A DNA stretch of 64,000 bases from Acidobacteriota bacterium. GTDB taxonomy: Bacteria > Acidobacteriota > Terriglobia > Bryobacterales > Bryobacteraceae. Below are positions 37,826 through 44,249 of the stretch, piece by piece. Under the pieces are notes generated by a model. That model was given only the letters and a program-made list of their open reading frames with translations, was not told the origin of the DNA and ran no database searches. The stretch's first letter is position 1; each line of letters begins with the position of its first letter. A program made the translations under genes and the position numbers. The stretch is from assembly GCA_025353165.1 (NCBI GenBank), contig JANXRE010000175.1, positions 1 to 64,000 on the forward strand, in the 5' to 3' direction.

Positions 37826-38044
37826 CCGTCCGGCCGCAGAACCCCCATTCCGAGGCGATCTCTTGCCGCCAAGTGATTGAATCGACAAAAGAACAACGTG
37901 GAGTCACGATTGCACATGGATATCCCGAATTGATGGAGTTTCACCTTTAAACCTGCCCTCTGCTAGCAATTGGTGGGCGACCGGGAGCGAGCGGGCTGAT
38001 TTTTTGCACAGCGTGCTTGCGGGAGACGGTGTTATTGAGTTCTA

Positions 38045-38075
38045 CCGCTCCCTTCCGAGAGTTCACGGTTGCGGC
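38045..38075. repeat. Degraded copy of the 21241-type repeat
   Basis: CCGCTCCCTTCCG, then CACGGTTGCGG, matches the CC(A/G)CTCCCTTACGGTCG(T/C)GG unit at 21241 with an insertion. It is followed by eight Ts at 38084-38091. It is a weak match that I found by eye. Confidence 0.35.
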
Positions 38076-38139
38076 AGAGGGGCTTTTTTTTGGATCTTCA
38101 GTTCGCGGCTTATGCCGCGTCCCGCCTTGCCGCAGCCCC

Positions 38140-38278
38140 CGATTGCAGGAACTACCCCGGCAGCTTATCGGTATTGATTACAGGTCGTCTTCAATTCAAG
38201 TTTGGCATCATCCTTCTTTGGGCCTTCACGCTGGTCAAGGTCAGCCGGGGCGAGAACTATCGCCTACCCGCGAGTTGA
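38140..38278 (+). pseudogene. Internally deleted copy of the DUF4870-type gene at 40127
   Basis: The segment 38140-38188 resembles the upstream region of the 40127 gene (about 40062-40110, sharing TTATCG..ATTGATTAC). It is joined directly to a match of that gene's 3' part (about 40469-40546), reading FKFGIILLWAFTLVKVSRG then ENYRLP, where the intact gene has FKLGIMILWIFMLVKVSQG. About 360 nt including the start codon and first helices are missing, and a stop follows. It is a paralogue decayed by one internal deletion. Confidence 0.7.
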
Positions 38279-38614
38279 GTCCCGTGAAGCAGATGTCGCT
38301 GTACGCGATAAAAGGGAGGGATGTAGGGAGTTCCACGCGCACTGCTCGTCGTATTGGCAATGAAATCAATGTGTCGGGCGAATTATTCTCCTTGCCACCC
38401 GCGCGCGCCAAGTGGGGCTGCCATAGGTCTTGCAATTCCCTGCGACGATTTGATGGTCTGCCAGGCTTGCGAGGTCCCGCCCTTTCTTGCGCCGTTGTTC
38501 ATCACGGCCGGTGGCGGATGAATCGCCCGGACGATGGCGGGCGCGTTTGAGAGATCCGCGACTTGCAGCTCTTTCGCGGCGCAGGCGGCGGGGGCGAAGA
38601 AGCGATCAAAGCTC
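38279..38614. other. Intergenic region, no gene recognised
   Basis: Between the DUF4870 relic and the LOV phosphatase stop. Short open frames exist on both strands (for example 38383-38652 minus), but none has a convincing start, ribosome binding site or family pattern. It may contain further decayed coding sequence. Confidence 0.35.
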
Positions 38615-39847
38615 TTAACTATCGGAGCGTTCGATCGCCAGTATCGAGGCATCGTCCGTCGGGCCCGCGGGCGCAGACCACTCTTCGACCGACTCCATCA
38701 GCGAAGACAGACTCCGGTCCAGCGGCAACTCCCGATTTCGCGTCAGCGTCTCCAGCAGTTGGTCGACGCCAAACTGCTGTTCGGCGGAATTCTCCGCTTC
38801 CAGAATGCCGTCCGTACAGAGATACAGCCGGTCTCCCTTGGACAGCGTGACGGAGTGCTCTTCATACGCCGCACCATGGAAGAGTCCGGCGGGGATCCCT
38901 CCCGCCTCTCGAATCGGAAGGGCGGCGCCGTCATGAAAATGGATCGGACCCAAGTGCCCCGCCGAAACATACTTCAATTCGGCAGTTTCTTTGTCCAGGA
39001 TGCCGTAAATCATCGTGAAGAACTGAGGAACGCCCGACCCGCGGAGGAATTGCCGGTTCAACCGCGTCACCACCTGTGCGGGCGGTGCGATGCAATGCCG
39101 GCTTGGGTTGTCCGGGCTCGCCTGATACAGGAATGACCGGTCCGGTACGGCCGATAACATGTGACTCAGCGTGACCGACAGCAGTGCCGCGGCCACACCA
39201 TGGCCCGACACGTCCAGGATGTAGACGCCCAGGTGGCGGTCGTCGAGGGAAAGGACGTTCAGGCAGTCGCCTCCTACGTCCGCGCAGGGCCGGAACTTGT
39301 AGGCAAACCGCATGCCCGGCACGTTCGGCATCTGGAGCGGCAACAGCGACCGTTGCACCTCTTCGGCCGCCGCCAGATCGCGCTTCATCACCAGGCTGGC
39401 GGCTTCGAGGCGTGCGTTCGCTTTCTGGAGCGCGTCTTTTGCCTGCTTCTCCTCGGTGACGTCCGATTGCACTCCGATGAAATGCGTGACCACCCCCGCG
39501 GCGTCCCGGACCGGGGTAATCGAGAGCCGGTTCCAGAAAGGCGTGCCGTCCTTCCGGTAGTTCAGCAGCGTCACGGTCACAGCGCACTTTTCCCTGATGC
39601 CTGCCCGCAGATCTTCAACGGCTTTAGGATCCGTACCGGGGCCCTGCAGAAAACGGCAATTCCGCCCGATGACGTCGGCCACGCTATATCCCGTCAGTCT
39701 CTCGAAGCCTGCGTTGGCGTAAATGAGAGGCTTGTCGGGCAGTCCGGCATCGGCGATCGTGATGCCTTCCGCGCTGGACGCGAGCGCCCGATCCTTCAAT
39801 TCGAGCTGGGAGCGAACGCGCCTGGTGTCGAGGCTCTTGGCAGTCAT
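38615..39847 (-). CDS. LOV-domain PP2C/SpoIIE-type serine phosphatase (blue-light receptor candidate)
   Basis: A 410-residue soluble protein. Residues about 15-135 are a PAS domain of LOV type: NAGFERLTGY, the flavin-adduct motif GRNCRFLQG with Cys64, and NYRKDGTPFWNRLSITPVRD...HFIGVQSDVTE. A short coiled linker (DALQKANARLEAASLVMKRDLAAAEEVQRSLLP, in two halves) leads to the SpoIIE phosphatase at about 180-410, with metal Asp residues in CADVGGD, LDVSGHGVAAALLS and GPTDDAS. LOV-SpoIIE proteins change phosphatase activity on blue light and usually act on STAS-domain anti-sigma antagonists. No anti-sigma or STAS gene is nearby, so the target is unknown. Confidence 0.87.
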   Translation of the reverse strand: MTAKSLDTRRVRSQLELKDRALASSAEGITIADAGLPDKPLIYANAGFERLTGYSVADVIGRNCRFLQGPGTDPKAVEDLRAGIREKCAVTVTLLNYRKDGTPFWNRLSITPVRDAAGVVTHFIGVQSDVTEEKQAKDALQKANARLEAASLVMKRDLAAAEEVQRSLLPLQMPNVPGMRFAYKFRPCADVGGDCLNVLSLDDRHLGVYILDVSGHGVAAALLSVTLSHMLSAVPDRSFLYQASPDNPSRHCIAPPAQVVTRLNRQFLRGSGVPQFFTMIYGILDKETAELKYVSAGHLGPIHFHDGAALPIREAGGIPAGLFHGAAYEEHSVTLSKGDRLYLCTDGILEAENSAEQQFGVDQLLETLTRNRELPLDRSLSSLMESVEEWSAPAGPTDDASILAIERSDS

Positions 39848-40126
39848 AAGTGGAGAACTACAACAAGATTATCGCTAGTATTTCCTCTGTTTAGCTCCGC
39901 TTTTCACCATCCAGATGTTGCCCCTGGTCTGGTGGAGATTGAGAACGATTCGATACTCGCTCAATGCCATTCGTCGATACGGTTCAATCGGTCGTCAGCC
40001 ATTCGGGCACTTGCCCATCTTCGCGCGTTAGGCGGGACCGAGCAAGGCTGCGCGGCGAGACGGGAATTGCCGGAACTTACCCCGAGAGTTTATCGTAATT
40101 GATTACGGGCAGTACTATAGAGCAGC
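39848..40126 (+). promoter_or_regulatory. Upstream region of the DUF4870 gene
   Basis: The 279-nt gap between two divergent genes. TTATCG at 40090-40095 and TACTAT at 40113-40118 are 17 nt apart, a weak promoter candidate just before ATG 40127. The 40062-40110 part is duplicated at 38140-38188. No other feature is seen. Confidence 0.25.
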
Positions 40127-40591
40127 ATGGCCTTCTGTACACAATGCGGATCGGCGGTGGTGGACGCGGACCGATTCTGCGGAAAATGCGGCGTGCCACA
40201 GCCGGCGGTAGCTGCGGCCTCTTCAGGCGGACCGGAGTTTCTGTCTGGCGTGAACGCGCGCACGGCTTCCCTGCTCTGCTATATCCCCATGATCGGTTGG
40301 ATCGCCGCGATCGTGGTGCTGGCGGCCACGAGGTTCCGGCACGACCACAATACTCGGTTTAACGCGTTCCAGGGGCTTTATCTCTTCGTCGCCTGGCTCA
40401 TCGTCGACTGGGTTGTCAGTCCGATTTTCATGCTTCCGGGCATGCCTTTCCACGACGTGTTCGGCAGCGTCTTCAAGTTGGGCATCATGATCCTGTGGAT
40501 CTTCATGTTGGTCAAGGTCAGCCAGGGCGACAACTATCGCCTGCCCATCGTCGGCGAACTGGCCGAGCGATCCGTCAGCGAACAAGTCTGA
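40127..40591 (+). CDS. Zinc-ribbon plus DUF4870-like membrane protein
   Basis: A 154-residue protein. A zinc ribbon starts at residue 3 (FCTQCGSAVVDADRFCGKCG). After a linker of about 20 residues comes a DUF4870/Tic20-like membrane region: NARTASLLCYIPMIGWIAAIVVLA, FNAFQGLYLFVAWLIVDWVV, VFKLGIMILWIFMLVKVSQG. DUF4870 proteins are small polytopic proteins of unknown function. The Cys ribbon probably binds Zn in the cytoplasm. A deleted paralogue lies 2 kb away at 38140-38278. Confidence 0.83.
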   Translation: MAFCTQCGSAVVDADRFCGKCGVPQPAVAAASSGGPEFLSGVNARTASLLCYIPMIGWIAAIVVLAATRFRHDHNTRFNAFQGLYLFVAWLIVDWVVSPIFMLPGMPFHDVFGSVFKLGIMILWIFMLVKVSQGDNYRLPIVGELAERSVSEQV

Positions 40592-40621
40592 TTCCCGGGT
40601 AGACTGTAGCTACTGGGCATC

Positions 40622-41809
40622 ATGTCAACTCGAATCTTTTTCTGCGCGCTGCTGGCGGCCGGCGTGGCGTTTGCATGGCAAACCCCTCCCTCTCTGCCGT
40701 CCGAGGTGAAACTTCCGCCTCCCTACGCTACGCCTTCCACGAACAACGGACCAAAGGTAATCGCGCGGCCGGATGGCGCGCGGCTGCAAGTGCCCGCGGG
40801 GTTCAACGTCGAAGAATATGCAACCGGCTTTGAGAGACCGCGGTACATGGCGCTGGGGCCGGGCAAGGAGTTGCTGCTGTCCGACAGCATGAACCCGGGG
40901 AAGGTCTATGTCCTGACGAGTGGCGGAAAAGACCGGAAGGTTCTGCTGGAAGGGCTCGACCGGCCCTACGGTCTGGCCTTCTGGAAAGACTATCTGTATG
41001 TCGCCGAGACGACGTCGATCAAACGGTACAAGTACGATGCGAAGGCGATGACGGCGACGACGCCGGGCGAGGAAGTCGTCAGCCTGAAGGGAATGGGCAA
41101 AGGCCACTGGACCCGCTCCATTCTGTTCGACCGCAACGGCGCGAAGTTCTACCTGGGCGTCGGCTCGTCCTCGAATGTCTCGCCGGGCGATCCTGAGATG
41201 CGGGCGGCGATCAACCGGTTCAACCCCGACGGCAGCGGTCACGAGATATTTGCGGCCGGCACCAGAAATCCCATCGGCATCCACTGGTATCCGGGGACGG
41301 ATACGCTTTGGGCGGCGATTCAGGAGCGGGACCTGATCGGGGACGACCTGGTTCCGGATTACTTCACTCACATCCGGCAGGGCGGGTTTTACGGCTGGCC
41401 TTACGCCTACTCCGGGCCGAACGAGGACCCCAGGAATAAGGGGCTGAAGCCGGATCTGGTGGCGAAGACGATCCAGGGGGACGTGTTGCTTCCGTCGCAC
41501 GTGGCGGTCCTCGATTACACGTTCTACACCGGTAAGATGTTCCCCAAGGAATATCAGGGTGGCGCTTTTCTGGCGTTGCACGGATCGTGGAACCGGTCCA
41601 AGCGCATCGGCTACGAAGTTGCGTTCGTGCCGTTCCGGGACGCGAAGCCGGTTGGCCCGGCGCGCGATTTCATGACCGGCTGGATGCTCGATCCAGATCA
41701 GAAAGAGGTCTGGGGCCGGCCCGTCGCCGTGCTGGAATTGCCGGACGGAAGCTTGCTGGTGAGCGACGACGGCGGCAATAAGCTTTGGCGCATCAGTTAC
41801 CGGCAGTAG
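40622..41809 (+). CDS. Periplasmic PQQ-dependent sugar dehydrogenase-like (sorbosone dehydrogenase type) protein
   Basis: A 395-residue exported beta-propeller with a signal peptide (FFCALLAAGVAFA). Family blocks are GFNVEEYATGFERPRYMALGP, LDRPYGLAFWKDYLYVAET, AAGTRNPIGIHWYPGTDTLW, RQGGFYGWPYAYSGPNEDPRN and ALHGSWNRSKRIGYEV, with the final blade VWGRPVAVLELPDGSLLVSDD. These match the glucose/sorbosone dehydrogenase family, in which PQQ takes electrons from an aldose. The next gene encodes a multihaem cytochrome and overlaps it by 25 nt, so that cytochrome is its likely electron acceptor. Confidence 0.87.
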   Translation: MSTRIFFCALLAAGVAFAWQTPPSLPSEVKLPPPYATPSTNNGPKVIARPDGARLQVPAGFNVEEYATGFERPRYMALGPGKELLLSDSMNPGKVYVLTSGGKDRKVLLEGLDRPYGLAFWKDYLYVAETTSIKRYKYDAKAMTATTPGEEVVSLKGMGKGHWTRSILFDRNGAKFYLGVGSSSNVSPGDPEMRAAINRFNPDGSGHEIFAAGTRNPIGIHWYPGTDTLWAAIQERDLIGDDLVPDYFTHIRQGGFYGWPYAYSGPNEDPRNKGLKPDLVAKTIQGDVLLPSHVAVLDYTFYTGKMFPKEYQGGAFLALHGSWNRSKRIGYEVAFVPFRDAKPVGPARDFMTGWMLDPDQKEVWGRPVAVLELPDGSLLVSDDGGNKLWRISYRQ

Positions 41810-42318
41810 CTCTGGCAGTGGTGGTGGCGACTCTCGCGGCGGGCGCCGATTTCTCGCACAAGCTTCACCTGCGGCTCATCCGCGATTGCTCGGCGTGCCA
41901 CGTGGCGGCTCGCGCGAGCACGCGAGTGGAGGACAATCTCCTGCCGCGGCCCGCAGTCTGCCGGCCTTGTCACGGAGACCGGACCGTCCGATCGGCACCG
42001 ACGCCGACCGTGCTGGCGCGCTTCAACCACTCGACCCACGTGAAGATCGTGCCGGGCGGTTGTAGTGGATGCCACAGAGGCTTGGAGCAGTCGGACAAGG
42101 TTACCCAAGCTGTGTTTCCGAAGATGGAGCAATGCCTGGCCTGCCACACCAAGATCGATCCGACCGACAGTTGCGCGCTGTGCCATATTGTCGGGCCGGA
42201 GCTGAAACCCGCGAGTCACACGGCCGAGTGGGGCGATCTGCATTCCAATGCGAAGATCGAGAAGGCGGGTTGCTGGGTCTGCCACGGCAAGCGGTTTACT
42301 TGCCAGGGCTGCCACTGA
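41785..42318 (+). CDS. Seven-haem periplasmic cytochrome c
   Basis: A 177-residue protein with a signal peptide (AVALAVVVATLAAGA) and seven CXXCH motifs: CSACH, CRPCH, CSGCH, CLACH, CALCH, CWVCH and, at the very C-terminus, CQGCH. Extra His residues (FSHKLHLR, FNHSTHVK, KPASHTAEWGDLH) supply distal ligands as in cytochrome c3/c7-type proteins. The start is TTG 41785 inside the end of the dehydrogenase gene, the only start leaving a full signal peptide. It probably collects electrons from the PQQ enzyme. The stop is 2 nt from the convergent neighbour. Confidence 0.87.
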   Translation: MAHQLPAVALAVVVATLAAGADFSHKLHLRLIRDCSACHVAARASTRVEDNLLPRPAVCRPCHGDRTVRSAPTPTVLARFNHSTHVKIVPGGCSGCHRGLEQSDKVTQAVFPKMEQCLACHTKIDPTDSCALCHIVGPELKPASHTAEWGDLHSNAKIEKAGCWVCHGKRFTCQGCH

Positions 42319-42320
42319 CG

Positions 42321-42830
42321 TTACTGGCCCGGCGGTGGCGGAGGCGCGGGGTTGCCGAACAGGTTCTGCCAGGCCGATTTGAAATTCCAGTGGCGTCCGG
42401 GGCAGCGCGGCCACGGCGCAAAACTCAGAACTTTTGTCGAGCGATCCACGTAAAGCCCCGCTGGATCGGCGCCCGGATAGACGATTCCGAGGACCACGCC
42501 GCCGCCGCACGCATCGACTTCTCCGTAGGAGATTTTGGCGGGATCGGAATAGGTACCCTGGGGCCCCCAATCCTTCATGAACCGGTCGAAGGTGTAATCG
42601 CGGCAGGGAGTCTGTTCCGTGCAGCCCCACATGCGGTACGCGGATTGATAATCGCGGGACCGGAGACCCTCGAGGAAACGCTTGCCGGCGCGTTCTTCCA
42701 GGAAGTTATGAAAAAAAGCGAAGAGGCTGACACCGGCGACAACCAAGACGATCAGGCCGATGACGATGCGTTTTCGTTTGCGCTCGCGCTGTTCGTCTCC
42801 GACGCCGTATCCCTCAAGATAATCCGACAT
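42321..42830 (-). CDS. Small membrane-anchored protein of unknown function
   Basis: A 169-residue protein from ATG 42830 with GGAG upstream; the longer frame beyond it is antisense to skp and not coding. A charged N-terminus (DYLEGYGVGDEQRERKRKR) precedes one helix (IVIGLIVLVVAGVSLFAFF). A periplasmic domain of about 120 residues follows, with Cys pairs (MWGCTEQTPCRDYTFDRFM, VDACGG) and a proline-rich end. It resembles an NTF2-like or DUF4878-type fold in outline (FLEGLRSRDYQSAYRMW) but I cannot name it. It follows skp by 19 nt, so an envelope role is plausible. Confidence 0.7.
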   Translation of the reverse strand: MSDYLEGYGVGDEQRERKRKRIVIGLIVLVVAGVSLFAFFHNFLEERAGKRFLEGLRSRDYQSAYRMWGCTEQTPCRDYTFDRFMKDWGPQGTYSDPAKISYGEVDACGGGVVLGIVYPGADPAGLYVDRSTKVLSFAPWPRCPGRHWNFKSAWQNLFGNPAPPPPPGQ

Positions 42831-42849
42831 TCGACAGGCTCCACACCGG

Positions 42850-43374
42850 CTACTTCGGCGGATAAGCCTTGTCGTAAGCCGCGGTTGCTTCCTTGGTGAT
42901 CTCCATGGTGGGCCGGAAGAATACGGTGGTGGTGACGTCCACGACCATGTCGAGGCCCTTCTCATCGGCGATCTTGCGGACCACCTCGGACATTCGCTGG
43001 CCGGCCTTTTGCAGGACGTCGTTCCGTTCGCGGTCCACATCGCCTTGCAGATCTTCCTGCATGCGCTGCAGTTCGAGCTGGCGGCGTTTGCCGCGGGCTT
43101 GCAGTTCCTGCTCACCCTGCTGGCTCAGGCGGCCGCTCTGCATCTGAGCCTGGATATCCTGCAAATCCTTTTGCAGCTTCTCCATCTCGGCGGTGCGGGG
43201 CTTGTATTTGGCCTCCAACTCGAGCTGGGTCTTTTTGATGTCGGCGGTCTCGACAATCGCCCGTTGGAGGTTGACGATAGCGACCTTGGCGGCAGTCTGG
43301 GCCGGCGCGAGAGCCGCGCAGGCGAGGCCCGCGCCGCAGACCATCACCGTGCGCAGAAAATCCTTGCTGAACAT
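42850..43374 (-). CDS. skp: OmpH/Skp family periplasmic chaperone
   Basis: A 174-residue exported protein. A signal peptide (VMVCGAGLACAALAPAQ) precedes the Skp head strand (KVAIVNLQRAIVETADIKK). A long coiled-coil tentacle (about 50-130, QLELEAKYKPRTAEMEKLQKD and on) follows, then the returning strand GLDMVVDVTTTVFFRPTMEIT. Skp holds unfolded outer-membrane proteins in the periplasm. It lies 56 nt downstream of groES on the same strand, an unusual pairing of two chaperones. Confidence 0.87.
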   Translation of the reverse strand: MFSKDFLRTVMVCGAGLACAALAPAQTAAKVAIVNLQRAIVETADIKKTQLELEAKYKPRTAEMEKLQKDLQDIQAQMQSGRLSQQGEQELQARGKRRQLELQRMQEDLQGDVDRERNDVLQKAGQRMSEVVRKIADEKGLDMVVDVTTTVFFRPTMEITKEATAAYDKAYPPK

Positions 43375-43430
43375 TACGAAGCTAACTCCTTGCGAAAGAG
43401 GGGTGGTGTCACCATTACGGTAACATACGG

Positions 43431-43721
43431 CTAAACGCCGAGAACAGCAAGAATTTCGTCCTCGCGGAGGATGAGGTAATCCTCGCCTTCCAGGCGGATC
43501 TCGCTGCCGGAGTACTTGCCGAACAGAATGCGGTCTCCCGCCTTTAATTCCATGCTGGCGCGTTTGCCGGTTTCGAGTAGTTTCCCGGTGCCGACGGCGA
43601 TGACTTCCGCTTGTTGGGGCTTTTCCTTGGCGGTGTCGGGAATGATGATGCCGCCTACTTTCTGCTCGGCCTCTTCGAGGCGGCGAACGAGGATGCGGTC
43701 ATGAAGCGGACGCAGGCTCAT
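43431..43721 (-). CDS. groES: Co-chaperonin GroES
   Basis: A 96-residue Gro[29 protein letters not shown] with the mobile loop, [16 protein letters not shown], and [33 protein letters not shown]. It caps the GroEL ring. GGAGAAT before the ATG is an adequate ribosome binding site. groEL is not adjacent; the next gene downstream is skp. No CIRCE element was seen upstream, but an inverted repeat lies at 43829-43857. Confidence 0.95.
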   Translation of the reverse strand: MSLRPLHDRILVRRLEEAEQKVGGIIIPDTAKEKPQQAEVIAVGTGKLLETGKRASMELKAGDRILFGKYSGSEIRLEGEDYLILREDEILAVLGV

Positions 43722-43828
43722 GATGATGATTCTCCTGGGATGAACTTGGTTGGCGCGCCGTGGCTTGCGCCGCTTTCGATTATAGCGTGAGGCAGTACGA
43801 ACTTGGTTAACGAAATGAAAATGGCTTA

Positions 43829-43857
43829 CCTTTCGTAAGGATAAGGATAACGAAAGG
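43829..43857. promoter_or_regulatory. Perfect inverted repeat upstream of groES
   Basis: CCTTTCGT at 43829-43836 and ACGAAAGG at 43850-43857 are exact complements separated by 13 nt that contain AAGGATAAGGATA. The site lies 108 nt before groES and 139 nt before the DUF2281-like antitoxin start, so it could control either. GAACTTGGTT is also repeated at about 43742 and 43799. Operator function is inferred. Confidence 0.45.
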
Positions 43858-43995
43858 ATTCTGTGTCCAACGCAGAGGACCGACGGTCACGACCGGGCGG
43901 GTATATTGTCAAGGCGTATGGCGAGGAGAGCGTCAGTGCGTTCGTTCCGCCGCCGCTGCCGCCCGGGACGCCTTACGATGAGAGTAAGGATCGAT

Positions 43996-44187
43996 ATGAG
44001 CACACGCGACGTCATCGCCCGTGAGTTGGAGCGGCTGCCTGAACAGGATCTGCCCAAGTTGCTCGAATTTCTGCGGCCACTCCAGGAAGCGCAGGCCGAA
44101 AACGTAATGCCAACGCTCGCCGCCGAATCCGCTCTCGCCAAGGACTGGCTTACACCTGAGGAGGATGCTGCTTGGGCCAGTTTGTAA
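43996..44187 (+). CDS. DUF2281-type antitoxin
   Basis: A 63-residue protein from ATG 43996 with AAGGA 7 nt upstream; longer starts at 43975 or 43906 are possible. STRDVIARELERLPEQDLPKLLEFLRPL is the typical DUF2281 helix pair, and the acidic tail LAKDWLTPEEDAAWASL is typical of antitoxins paired with PemK/MazF toxins. The stop overlaps a TTG that begins a PemK-like sequence, as in intact modules, but the toxin is cut to 14 codons. The antitoxin is apparently orphaned. Confidence 0.7.
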   Translation: MSTRDVIARELERLPEQDLPKLLEFLRPLQEAQAENVMPTLAAESALAKDWLTPEEDAAWASL

Positions 44188-44216
44188 GAGGTGATGTCGT
44201 GGTCTTCATCGCGTGA
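44172..44216 (+). pseudogene. Truncated PemK/MazF-type toxin start
   Basis: TTG at 44172, overlapping the antitoxin stop, starts GQFVRGDVVVF, the highly typical N-terminus of MazF/PemK endoribonucleases (GxFxxGDVVVVPFPFSD). The frame then ends at TGA 44214-44216 after 14 codons. The remaining 90-100 codons are absent; the next sequence belongs to the convergent glycosidase gene. Confidence 0.6.
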
Positions 44217-44249
44217 TCGTCACCTTAGAATCAGCCGCGAGCGGTCAAT

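Noticed and set aside
38070-38095. Rho-independent terminator at the eight-T run
   Set aside because: The T-run is not directly preceded by a strong GC stem and no plus-strand gene ends there.
38383-38652. 89-codon minus-strand open frame
   Set aside because: No ribosome binding site or family pattern, and it overlaps the end of the LOV phosphatase gene in another frame.
43722-43900. CIRCE element upstream of groES
   Set aside because: No TTAGCACTC-N9-GAGTGCTAA-like pair is visible; the inverted repeat present has a different sequence.
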